In this document: positions 25,717 to 33,135 of the stretch, piece after piece
Position numbering within the stretch: position 1 is the stretch's first letter
Layout: the number at the start of each line of letters is the position of its first letter
Assembly (NCBI GenBank): GCA_937967405.1
Contig: CALCJV010000029.1
Location: 62,001-126,000, forward strand
Reading direction: 5' to 3'
DNA length: 64,000 bases
Source of the DNA: an uncultured Chloroflexales bacterium
Lineage (GTDB): Bacteria; Chloroflexota; Chloroflexia; Chloroflexales; Chloroflexaceae
The notes under the pieces: generated by a model
The model's database searches: none
What the model saw: the letters and a program-made list of their open reading frames with translations, nothing else
What the model was told of the DNA's origin: nothing
Translations under genes and position numbers: made by a program

Positions 25717-26292
25717 GTGCCACGCCATGTGAAAGATTACGAAAAGCATATCGCTTGCCTTGAGTCGTTGTGGGATGAGCATATCGAGAATGAGACGTTG
25801 ACGTTTGCGCCGATCCTGAATATGATCGCGCAGCTCTACGAAGTCAACTATATTCGGCTTGCGTGCAACACCGAAGGTGAGTTCCGCTACAACCTTGACC
25901 TGATCAGCAAGCAGAAGGAGTACGATATTTTGTACTTCGCGTTTCACGGCGATGCGGGCACGCTGTATCTGCACGATGGTACGGCCCTCACGCTGGATGC
26001 ACTTGCCGCTGCGATGGGGCGCAAGTTCAAGGGCTGGATCGTCCACTTTGGCAGCTGTGGCACGATGAATCTGGATGAGGATGAGCTGGCAGCGTTTGCC
26101 AAGAAGACGGGTGCGGCGATGCTGGTGGGCTACACCGAAACGGTGGATTGGGCGGAGAGTGCGGCACTGGATCTGCTCTTTTTAACCTATGTGCAGAGCT
26201 ATGTGGATATGAATGCGTTCTGGGCAGAGTTTGAGGAACGCTACAGCAGCCTGATTGAGGCGATTGGCTTCACGGTATACGTGGCGGCATAA
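25717..26292 (+). CDS. small caspase-fold (CHAT-like) protein
   Basis: 191 aa from a GTG preceded by AAAGGAAA. Two strands ending in the expected dyad are visible: DILYFAFHG with His77 and WIVHFGSCGTMN with Cys114, the His-Gly and Ser-Cys-Gly arrangement of clan CD peptidases (CHAT, caspases). The protein is a single domain with no signal peptide or partner domain; from memory it resembles the family called DUF6642. Expected to be a cytosolic cysteine peptidase or a derived sensor. It follows the CLCA-like gene by 110 bp, but no cognate substrate or STAND/TPR partner is adjacent. Confidence 0.7.
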   Translation: MPRHVKDYEKHIACLESLWDEHIENETLTFAPILNMIAQLYEVNYIRLACNTEGEFRYNLDLISKQKEYDILYFAFHGDAGTLYLHDGTALTLDALAAAMGRKFKGWIVHFGSCGTMNLDEDELAAFAKKTGAAMLVGYTETVDWAESAALDLLFLTYVQSYVDMNAFWAEFEERYSSLIEAIGFTVYVAA

Positions 26293-26367
26293 AATGGGGT
26301 GAATTGGGGAGCCGTGCCGGATAACACGGCTCCCGTGCTCGGCAAGCCCCGCGTGAGGGGAGCTGCC

Positions 26368-27726
26368 TTAGTCGCGCATATTCTCGATCACGGCATCGGC
26401 GAATGCTGATGTGCTGACTTTGGTTGCGCCTTCCATTTGGCGGGCGAAATCATACGTCACCACCTTGCTCTCGATGGTGCGCTCAATGCCGCGCACGATG
26501 CGATCTGCGGCTTCGTGCCAGCCCATATAACGCAGCATCAATTCGCCACTCAGCACAACGCTCGAAGGGTTGACCATATCCTTGTTGGCGTACTTGGGCG
26601 CAGTGCCGTGCGTGGCCTCAAAGATTGCGTGGCCCGTCACATAGTTGATGTTGCCGCCGGGCGCGATGCCGATGCCGCCCACCTGCGCCGCGAGCGCATC
26701 GCTCAGGTAGTCGCCGTTCAGGTTCAGGGTGGCAATCACATCGAACTCGGTCGGGCGCGTGAGTACCTGCTGGAAGGTAATGTCGGTGATCGAGTCTTTG
26801 ACCAAGATGCGCCCACTGGCAAGGGCTTCTTCTTGCTCGGCATTCGCGGCTTCCTCGCCGCGCATAGCTTTGGTCTGTTCCCATTGGGCCCATGTGTAAA
26901 CATAATCGCCAAACTCACGCTCGGCTAGCTCATAGCCCCAATCGCGGAACGCGCCTTCCGTAAACTTCATGATGTTGCCCTTGTGGACAATCGTCACGCT
27001 CTTACGGCCATTCTCGATAGCATACTTGATCGCTGCCCGCATCAAACGTTCCGTTCCAGTGCGGCTCACCGGCTTGATGCCGATACCCACCTCGACTTTG
27101 CCGGTGGCATACGGATTCGAGAGGCGGCGGAACTCGGCGACCTTATCGGCCGTACCAAAGCGGATCTGCTCGAAGTCTTTCTCGAACGAACGGTGGATAA
27201 ATTCGAGGATATGCGCGGCTTCAGAAGTGCCCCCACGATACTCAATCCCTGAGTAAATGTCTTCAGTGTTCTCTCGGAAGATCACCATATCCACCAATTC
27301 AGGGTGCTTCAGGGGCGAAGGCACGCCTTTGTAGTAGCGCACCGGACGGAGACAGACGTACAGATCAAGCAGCTGCCGCAGGGCTACGTTAAGACTACGA
27401 ATACCCTTGCCAATCGGGGTTGTCAGCGGACCTTTGATCCCGACAAGGTAGGCTCGGAAGGCATCCACGGTTTCGGCGGGGAGCCAATCGCCCGTCTCCT
27501 TAAAGGCCTTCTCGCCCGCTAAGACTTCCATCCACATAATCTTGCGTTGCCCACCATAGGATTGCTCAACGGCCGCATCAAAAATACGGACACTCGCCCG
27601 CCAAATATCAGGGCCTGTGCCATCACCCTCCACGAACGGGATGATCGGACGATCAGGGACGTGCAATGTACCCCGCTGAACCGTAATTGGTTGTCCTTCT
27701 GGAACCTCATAACGAGGGAATGACAT
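26368..27726 (-). CDS. icd: NADP-dependent isocitrate dehydrogenase
   Basis: 452 aa from the ATG at 27726 (GAAGGAGAGAAGC upstream); an in-frame ATG at 27828 lies upstream of the -10 and is rejected. It matches the E. coli-type enzyme: [11 protein letters not shown] with the phosphorylatable Ser, [43 protein letters not shown], and the signature [19 protein letters not shown]. It converts isocitrate to 2-oxoglutarate with NADP in the TCA cycle. No kinase/phosphatase AceK is in view. Divergent from the nuo operon, so TCA flux and respiratory NADH oxidation may share control. Confidence 0.96.
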   Translation of the reverse strand: MSFPRYEVPEGQPITVQRGTLHVPDRPIIPFVEGDGTGPDIWRASVRIFDAAVEQSYGGQRKIMWMEVLAGEKAFKETGDWLPAETVDAFRAYLVGIKGPLTTPIGKGIRSLNVALRQLLDLYVCLRPVRYYKGVPSPLKHPELVDMVIFRENTEDIYSGIEYRGGTSEAAHILEFIHRSFEKDFEQIRFGTADKVAEFRRLSNPYATGKVEVGIGIKPVSRTGTERLMRAAIKYAIENGRKSVTIVHKGNIMKFTEGAFRDWGYELAEREFGDYVYTWAQWEQTKAMRGEEAANAEQEEALASGRILVKDSITDITFQQVLTRPTEFDVIATLNLNGDYLSDALAAQVGGIGIAPGGNINYVTGHAIFEATHGTAPKYANKDMVNPSSVVLSGELMLRYMGWHEAADRIVRGIERTIESKVVTYDFARQMEGATKVSTSAFADAVIENMRD

Positions 27727-27774
27727 GCTTCTCTCCTTCGCTTTACACTCTGTGCCTTTGCTCTGCTGGGCAAT

Positions 27775-27780
27775 ATTATA
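27775..27780 (-). promoter_or_regulatory. -10 element for icd
   Basis: TATAAT on the minus strand at 27780-27775, 48 bp before the icd start. The -35 position (GCAAGA) is weak. Confidence 0.4.
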
Positions 27781-27862
27781 CACGATTGTGATCCACGTCT
27801 TGCAGCGTGCTCTGCATAGCCGACCCACTGGGCCTATCCTTACGGGCGATGCGAAGCTCGCC

Positions 27863-27898
27863 TAGCTTAGAGTTGCCAAGTAGCTTAGAGTTGACAAG
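27863..27898 (+). repeat. 18-bp tandem repeat at the nuo promoter
   Basis: Two adjacent copies of TAGCTTAGAGTTGNCAAG (27863-27880 and 27881-27898) differ by one base. The -35 of the distal nuo promoter lies in the second copy; the difference (C to A) is what creates TTGACA. This could be a tandem operator or a slippage product. Confidence 0.75.
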
Positions 27899-27919
27899 AA
27901 GTAAGAATGAGTATAATAT
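27891..27919 (+). promoter_or_regulatory. distal promoter of the nuo operon (P1)
   Basis: TTGACA at 27891-27896, with TAATAT at 27914-27919 after 17 nt (or TATAAT at 27912-27917 after 15 nt). It would give a leader of roughly 190 nt before nuoA. Confidence 0.6.
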
Positions 27920-28036
27920 CTGTCTCGTTCGTATTCTTCGGATGTGCATTGCGCCTCAACGATCCGCGGTGCTACCGATAGAGGGCCACATGCTCACGCG
28001 GAGGAGCGGGATAGATCGTAATAGATCGTAATACAC

Positions 28037-28066
28037 TTGCGAAACGATCCTAAGACTCGTTATAAT
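28037..28066 (+). promoter_or_regulatory. proximal promoter of the nuo operon (P2)
   Basis: TTGCGA at 28037-28042, an 18-nt spacer, and a consensus TATAAT at 28061-28066, 52 bp before nuoA. Two tandem ATAGATCGTA decamers (28011-28020, 28021-28030) lie just upstream and may be an activator or repressor site. Confidence 0.6.
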
Positions 28067-28117
28067 TCAGAAGGATGCAGCAACGCTGACAGCATAGCAA
28101 GAGAGGAGCAATGACGG

Positions 28118-28474
28118 ATGCTTCAAAATTACACGCCGATTTTGGTGATGTTCCTCATGTCCCTGTTTGTCCCACTATTTGTAATCTCGCTATCGGCTGT
28201 GCTTGGCCCGAAACGTGGCTCGAAGCGCAAGCTCGCGCCGTATGAGTCGGGGATGGAGCCTATCGGATCAGCGATGCGCCGCTTCCCGGTTAAATTCTAC
28301 GTTGTGGCGATGTTATTTATTTTGTTCGATATTGAAGCGATCTTCTTCTTTCCCTACGCGCTTGTTTTCCGTGAGCTAGGGGTGTATGGGCTAGGCGTGA
28401 TGGGTGTGTTCCTTGTGTTGCTGATCGTTGGTTTCGTGTACGAATGGAAAAAAGGAGCCTTACGATGGGATTAG
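28118..28474 (+). CDS. nuoA: NADH-quinone oxidoreductase subunit A
   Basis: 118 aa with three membrane helices ([56 protein letters not shown]). The conserved YESGMEP loop and FDIEAIF helix identify subunit A, which lies near the quinone site at the junction of the membrane and peripheral arms. The ATG at 28118 has GAGAGGAG nine bases upstream; an out-of-frame ATG at 28111 is too close to that site. First gene of a complete nuoA-N operon; overlaps nuoB by 10 bp. Confidence 0.96.
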   Translation: MLQNYTPILVMFLMSLFVPLFVISLSAVLGPKRGSKRKLAPYESGMEPIGSAMRRFPVKFYVVAMLFILFDIEAIFFFPYALVFRELGVYGLGVMGVFLVLLIVGFVYEWKKGALRWD

Positions 28475-29007
28475 AAGAGAAAGCTGGCAATCTTGGCTTT
28501 GTGACAACGACGCTGGAAACAGTAGTGAACTGGGGGCGTACCAATGCTATGTGGCCACTCACCTTTGGGCTAGCGTGCTGCGCCATCGAGATGATGGGAG
28601 CGCAAGCTAGCAACTATGATCTGTCGCGCTTCGGCATGGAGATCAACCGCCCTTCGCCGCGCCAAGCCGATCTGCTGATTGTATCGGGGCGGCTCTCGCG
28701 CAAAATGGCTCCTGTCGTGCGTCGCCTCTACGACCAGATGAGCGATCCGAAGTGGGTGATTGCGATGGGCGATTGCGCCTCATGTGGGGGCGTATTCAAC
28801 AACTATGCAATTGTGCAAGGCGTAGATGAGATTATTCCGGTAGATGTGTATGTAGCCGGTTGCCCGCCCCGCCCCGAAGCCTTGATTGATGGGATTATGC
28901 GCCTGCACGCCAAGGTGATGCAGGAGAAGATCGGCGGCAAGCCCCACACCCACGATGAGCAGATTGTGGTCGAACAGAAAGATACCGGCCTGATCCAAGT
29001 GACTTAA
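28465..29007 (+). CDS. nuoB: NADH-quinone oxidoreductase subunit B
   Basis: 180 aa from the ATG at 28465, placed by AAAAGGAGC seven bases upstream; a frame opening at 28444 is rejected. It carries cluster N2, the last electron carrier before quinone: ligands in [19 protein letters not shown] and [14 protein letters not shown] are all present, including the tandem cysteines. Peripheral-arm subunit. Overlaps nuoA; followed by a 107-bp gap with a hairpin. Confidence 0.97.
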   Translation: MGLEEKAGNLGFVTTTLETVVNWGRTNAMWPLTFGLACCAIEMMGAQASNYDLSRFGMEINRPSPRQADLLIVSGRLSRKMAPVVRRLYDQMSDPKWVIAMGDCASCGGVFNNYAIVQGVDEIIPVDVYVAGCPPRPEALIDGIMRLHAKVMQEKIGGKPHTHDEQIVVEQKDTGLIQVT

Positions 29008-29042
29008 GCGATCCGTCCCCCAGCCAAGCAGTACACGAAACC

Positions 29043-29082
29043 GAGCAGGAACGTGCCCATCCTTTCCATTTCGTTCCTGCTC
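29043..29082 (+). promoter_or_regulatory. intercistronic hairpin between nuoB and nuoC
   Basis: A perfect 11-bp inverted repeat, GAGCAGGAACG (29043-29053) and CGTTCCTGCTC (29072-29082), with an 18-nt loop. There is no T-tract, so it is more likely an mRNA processing or stability element or an attenuator than a full terminator. Confidence 0.55.
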
Positions 29083-29114
29083 TTGAACGAGAGGTTAGAT
29101 AGGGATCGAAGAGG

Positions 29115-29633
29115 ATGGATAACCAAACAGTCGTAGTCTTGACCCAAGCCGCCTTTCCCAATACGCTTACCGAGATTGATGAGCGGCACGGCGATCTGAA
29201 GCTGCGGATTCCCCGCGAGAGCTTGCTCGTCGTGATGCAGTGGCTGCGCGATCACGCGGAGTTGCAGTACACCTTTCTGGAGAGTGTCACCGGCGTAGAT
29301 TATCTGGGGCGCGAGCCGCGCTTTGAGGTGGTGTACCACCTGTTCTCATTTCGCCACTTCCACCGCCTCTGTATCAAGGTCGGCGCACCAGAAGCTGATC
29401 CGGTGGTGCCCTCGTTGACGGGGCTGTTTCCTACCGCCAATTGGCAGGAGCGCGAAGCCTATGATCTCCTCGGCATCGAGTTCAGCGATCATCCGGCGTT
29501 GCAGCGCATTCTTATGCCTGATGATTGGATCGGGCATCCGCTGCGGAAGGATGTGCCGCTCGGCTATGAGGAAGTCGCCTTCACGTTCAACCAAGATCGC
29601 ATCTACGCCCACAAGCCGTTTGCGAAGGAGTAA
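29115..29633 (+). CDS. nuoC: NADH-quinone oxidoreductase subunit C
   Basis: 172 aa, encoded separately from nuoD, unlike the NuoCD fusion of enterobacteria. The 30-kDa-subunit signature EREAYDLLGIEFSDHPALQR followed by ILMPDDWIGHPLRKD is intact. It is a structural peripheral-arm subunit that packs against NuoD. The start at 29115 follows AGAGG. The C-terminus is slightly extended (to AHKPFAKE). Confidence 0.95.
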   Translation: MDNQTVVVLTQAAFPNTLTEIDERHGDLKLRIPRESLLVVMQWLRDHAELQYTFLESVTGVDYLGREPRFEVVYHLFSFRHFHRLCIKVGAPEADPVVPSLTGLFPTANWQEREAYDLLGIEFSDHPALQRILMPDDWIGHPLRKDVPLGYEEVAFTFNQDRIYAHKPFAKE

Positions 29634-29695
29634 AAAGCGTGCGTTGATTCGCTGTATATAATCGGGTGGTTGCCCCTACGAGAGAGAAGGGTTCA

Positions 29696-30928
29696 ATGAG
29701 TACACTGACAATTCCATCGCCTCACGAGTTGATTGCTCCCGCGCAGCGTGGGGAGCGCGAATCAATGGTGCTGAACATGGGCCCCCACCACCCCAGTACT
29801 CACGGGGTGCTGCGCCTTGTGGTGGATTTGGATGGCGAAACGGTGGTGGATGTTGCCCCTGATGTTGGCTTCCTGCACACGGGCATTGAGAAGACGATGG
29901 AGAGTAAGACCTATCAGAAGGCTGTCGTGCTGACTGACCGGATGGATTACCTCGCACCACTCTCGAACAACCTCAGCTATGTGCTGGCAGTCGAAAAGTT
30001 GCTGGAGTGTGAGGTTCCCGAACGGGCCCAGACGGCCCGCGTGCTGCTGACTGAGCTGACCCGTATCGGCTCGCACCTTGTCTGGTTGGGCACGCACGCG
30101 CTCGATCTTGCGGCGATGAGCGTGTTTCTGTATGCCTTCCGTGAGCGCGAGCAAATCCTCGATATTTTCGAGTTGGTCAGTGGCGCACGCATGATGACTA
30201 GCTACTTCCGTGTGGGTGGACTGGCCTACGATCTTCCAGCCGATTTCATCCCGACGGTGCAGGTATTTCTTGATACATTTGGGCAACGGATTGATGAATA
30301 CGAAGACCTGCTGACGAACAACCCACTCTGGCTGGAGCGCACCGTGGGGGTAGGCACGATTACGGCTGCTGATGCGATTGCGCTGGGCTTGACAGGCGCG
30401 AATTTGCGGGCCACCGGTGTGCCCTACGATATGCGAAAGATGGTTCCGTATATTGGCTACGAAACCTACGACTTCGACGTACCCGTTGGCAAGAATGGCG
30501 ATATTTATGATCGGTATCTGGTTCGCATTGCCGAGCTGCGCCAGAGCCGGAAGATCGCCTACCAAGCCCTTGAGCGGCTCCAGCAGATGCCGTCCGGTGA
30601 CTATGTGACCCGTGATCGCAAGATTGCACCGCCACCCAAGCACGAGATTACGCACAGCATGGAATCACTGATCCACCACTTCAAGCTTTGGACGGAAGGC
30701 TTCAAGCCGCCTGTTGGCGATGCCTATAGCGCAGTTGAGTCGCCACGCGGCATTCACGGCACATATATCGTGAGCGATGGCAGCCCCAAGCCCTACCGCG
30801 TGCATTTCCGTGCGCCGTCATTCATCAATCTGCAAGCCTTACCGCATATGGCGCGAGGGCGATATTTAGCCGATTTGGTCGCCTTGATTGCGAGCATAGA
30901 CCCCGTGTTGGGTGAAGTAGACCGCTAA
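29696..30928 (+). CDS. nuoD: NADH-quinone oxidoreductase subunit D
   Basis: 410 aa from the ATG at 29696 (AGAGAGAAGG upstream); a GTG frame from 29666 is less likely. It is the 49-kDa subunit related to [NiFe]-hydrogenase large subunits, with the NiFe cysteines absent as expected. LNMGPHHPSTHGVLRLV is intact and contributes the quinone-site histidine region. Also seen are DVGFLHTGIEK and YSAVESPRGIHGTYIVSDG. With NuoB it forms the quinone-reduction chamber. Confidence 0.97.
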   Translation: MSTLTIPSPHELIAPAQRGERESMVLNMGPHHPSTHGVLRLVVDLDGETVVDVAPDVGFLHTGIEKTMESKTYQKAVVLTDRMDYLAPLSNNLSYVLAVEKLLECEVPERAQTARVLLTELTRIGSHLVWLGTHALDLAAMSVFLYAFREREQILDIFELVSGARMMTSYFRVGGLAYDLPADFIPTVQVFLDTFGQRIDEYEDLLTNNPLWLERTVGVGTITAADAIALGLTGANLRATGVPYDMRKMVPYIGYETYDFDVPVGKNGDIYDRYLVRIAELRQSRKIAYQALERLQQMPSGDYVTRDRKIAPPPKHEITHSMESLIHHFKLWTEGFKPPVGDAYSAVESPRGIHGTYIVSDGSPKPYRVHFRAPSFINLQALPHMARGRYLADLVALIASIDPVLGEVDR

Positions 30929-30977
30929 CCGTGTGGGCAGCTAAGAATTGGCCCTGAAACAAGAGCAAGGGAGGAGT

Positions 30978-31017
30978 GCAGGGCGGTGGGGAGAAGGAGA
31001 GCTTGCTGCCGCCCTGC
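30978..31017 (+). promoter_or_regulatory. hairpin upstream of nuoE
   Basis: GCAGGGCGG (30978-30986) and CCGCCCTGC (31009-31017) form a perfect 9-bp stem, extendable by three further pairs if G-U is allowed. It ends 12 nt before the chosen nuoE start and lies in the nuoD-nuoE gap, so it could modulate translation or mark an mRNA processing site. Confidence 0.5.
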
Positions 31018-31029
31018 AAGCAACAAACA

Positions 31030-31698
31030 ATGTTAAAAGCAACCTATGCCACGCAGATTGAGAGCCTGCTTGCCCGCTATGCCAGCCCGCGTAGTGTGGT
31101 GCTGCCACTGCTGTATATGGCCCAAGATCACTATGGGCACTTGACTGAAGAAGCGATCAACGAGGTCGCCGCGATTCTCAATCTGCCAGCAACCGATGTC
31201 TTCGAAGTGGTGGGCTTCTACACCCTCTTTTATGACCGCCCCGTTGGGCGATGGATGGTGCAGGTTTGCGATGATGTGCCCTGCTGTTACTGCGGAGCCG
31301 AAGCGTTGCTCGATGCGCTGAAGCAGCAGCTTGGGATCAGTGAGGAGCAGACCAGCAGCGATGGGATGTTTACGCTGCAACGGGTAAAGTGTCTGGCCGC
31401 CTGCCATCGCCCACCAGTGGTGCAGGCCAACCTGTCCTACTTCTATGATGTGACCGCCGAGCGGGCCGATGCATTTATCCGCTTCTTGCGCGAGCATGCC
31501 GATACGCCGCAGGGGAAGAGTGTGTCGGGGTTCTATGCCGAAGACTATGAACCCGATGCAAACGGGACCTTCCGCCAGATTCCACGCAAGCTGGTTGCTT
31601 ACCAGCCCCCAGCTGCGAGCAACGGGACTCCGGCGGCAGAGCCGAGCCAACCAGCCCCGTCAGAACCGTCTGCGGCATCGCCGCCAGAAACGGCCTAA
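31030..31698 (+). CDS. nuoE: NADH-quinone oxidoreductase subunit E
   Basis: 222 aa from the ATG at 31030. A GTG at 30976 is in frame, but its first codons lie within the hairpin and the Shine-Dalgarno there is too close; no strong site precedes 31030 either, so the start is uncertain. Thioredoxin-like [2Fe-2S] subunit (cluster N1a) with ligands in VCDDVPC (CX4C) and KCLAAC (CX3C). It is longer than the usual ~165 aa because of a low-complexity Pro/Ala/Ser tail (from about residue 185). It works with NuoF in NADH oxidation. Confidence 0.93.
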   Translation: MLKATYATQIESLLARYASPRSVVLPLLYMAQDHYGHLTEEAINEVAAILNLPATDVFEVVGFYTLFYDRPVGRWMVQVCDDVPCCYCGAEALLDALKQQLGISEEQTSSDGMFTLQRVKCLAACHRPPVVQANLSYFYDVTAERADAFIRFLREHADTPQGKSVSGFYAEDYEPDANGTFRQIPRKLVAYQPPAASNGTPAAEPSQPAPSEPSAASPPETA

Positions 31699-31753
31699 GT
31701 CCATTGCGTAACCTGTGCCACTTGTACCTAGACCTAGAGAGAAGGAAGCAGCT

Positions 31754-33091
31754 ATGGCACTGACTGAACACGTCATTATGCGTGAGCTAGATGTCCCGAA
31801 TATTGCCGATTTTAATGTGTATCTTCAGCACGATGGCTACGTCGCCTACCGCAAAGCCTTGACTGAAATGAAGCCGAATGAGATTGTGCAGATCGTTAGT
31901 GATGCGGGCTTGCGCGGACGCGGTGGGGCCGGGTTCCCCACTGGGCGCAAGTGGTCGTTTCTGCCCCGCGGCGTATACCCCCGCTACCTGCTGTGCAATT
32001 GTGATGAGAGCGAGCCGGGCACGTTCAACAATCATCAGATTATAGACCTGAATCCGCACCAATTGATCGAGGGAGTGGCGTTGTCGGCGTTTGCTATCGA
32101 AGCTGAAACGGCCTACATCTACTGTCGCGGCGAATTTGCAACGGCCGTGCGGACACTTGAACACGCCATCGAGCAAGCCTATGCCGCTGGCTTCTTGGGC
32201 AAGAACATCTTTGGGACGGGGGTGAATATTGATCTGTACGTGCATCGTGGGGCGGGGGCGTACATCTGCGGCGAAGAGACGGCCCTCATGGAATCGCTGG
32301 AAGGCAAGATCGGGCAGCCGCGCAACAAGCCGCCGTTCCCTGCTGTCGAGGGGCTGTATCGCAAGCCGACGATCATTAACAATGTGGAGACGCTCGCCAA
32401 TGTCCCCCCGATTGTGCGGCGCGGTGTAGATTGGTATCGCTCGTATGGCACGCCGCAGAGTCCCGGCACGAAGGTCTTTTCGCTGAGTGGGCACGTCAAG
32501 CGACCCGGCAACTATGAGTTGCCCTTCGGAGTTCCGTTGCGTGAGCTGATCTATAGCCCAGAATATGGCGGCGGGATGCAGGCTGATCGCCCAGTCAAGA
32601 TCATCATTCCGGGTGGAGCTTCTGCGCCGTGGCTGACAGATAAGCACCTCGATACCCCGCTCGACTACGAATCAGTGGCGGCGGCTGGCTCAATGCTCGG
32701 CTCTGGCGCGGTGATGGTGCTGAACGACACGGTGAGTGCGCCCCACCTCGCCTACAAGATGGATGAGTTCTTCAAGCACGAAAGCTGTGGCAAGTGTACC
32801 CCCTGCCGCGAAGGGACGCACTGGCTGGTGAAGGTGCTGCACCGCTTTGCGGAGGAGGGGCACGGGCGGGCAGAGGATATTCCCGTCCTGCACAGCATCT
32901 ACCGCCAGATGCAGGGCAACTGCTTCTGCCTGCTTGGGGAGAGTGCCGTGATGCCGATCAAGAGTGCCTTAGCCCTATTCCCAGAAGAATTTGAAGCCTA
33001 TGTTGCCCGCGCTGCCAGTAATGGCAAGGGGCACAACGGCAAGAATGGGCACGCCCAAGTCCAGCCTGTGATTGCCTTGCAGCAGCGGTAG
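31754..33091 (+). CDS. nuoF: NADH-quinone oxidoreductase subunit F (NADH-binding)
   Basis: 445 aa from the ATG at 31754 (AGAAGGAAG upstream). FMN/NADH binding: GLRGRGGAGFPTGRKWSF and GAYICGEETALMESLEG, plus IGQPRNKPPFPA. The [4Fe-4S] cluster N3 ligands are in SCGKCTPCREG and NCFCLLGE. It accepts hydride from NADH. The tail is Gly/Asn/Lys-rich (NGKGHNGKNGHAQ), a short extension beyond the usual end. Confidence 0.97.
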   Translation: MALTEHVIMRELDVPNIADFNVYLQHDGYVAYRKALTEMKPNEIVQIVSDAGLRGRGGAGFPTGRKWSFLPRGVYPRYLLCNCDESEPGTFNNHQIIDLNPHQLIEGVALSAFAIEAETAYIYCRGEFATAVRTLEHAIEQAYAAGFLGKNIFGTGVNIDLYVHRGAGAYICGEETALMESLEGKIGQPRNKPPFPAVEGLYRKPTIINNVETLANVPPIVRRGVDWYRSYGTPQSPGTKVFSLSGHVKRPGNYELPFGVPLRELIYSPEYGGGMQADRPVKIIIPGGASAPWLTDKHLDTPLDYESVAAAGSMLGSGAVMVLNDTVSAPHLAYKMDEFFKHESCGKCTPCREGTHWLVKVLHRFAEEGHGRAEDIPVLHSIYRQMQGNCFCLLGESAVMPIKSALALFPEEFEAYVARAASNGKGHNGKNGHAQVQPVIALQQR

Positions 33092-33135
33092 AGTACGCCG
33101 GATACCAGATTGCGAAGAGATAGGAGAAGTATGCA

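Noticed and set aside
29644-29662. Internal promoter TTGATT...TATAAT before nuoD
   Set aside because: The spacer is only 7 nt, too short for a sigma70-type promoter.
29762-30655. 297-codon minus-strand frame
   Set aside because: Fully antisense to nuoD; no start signal or family motif.
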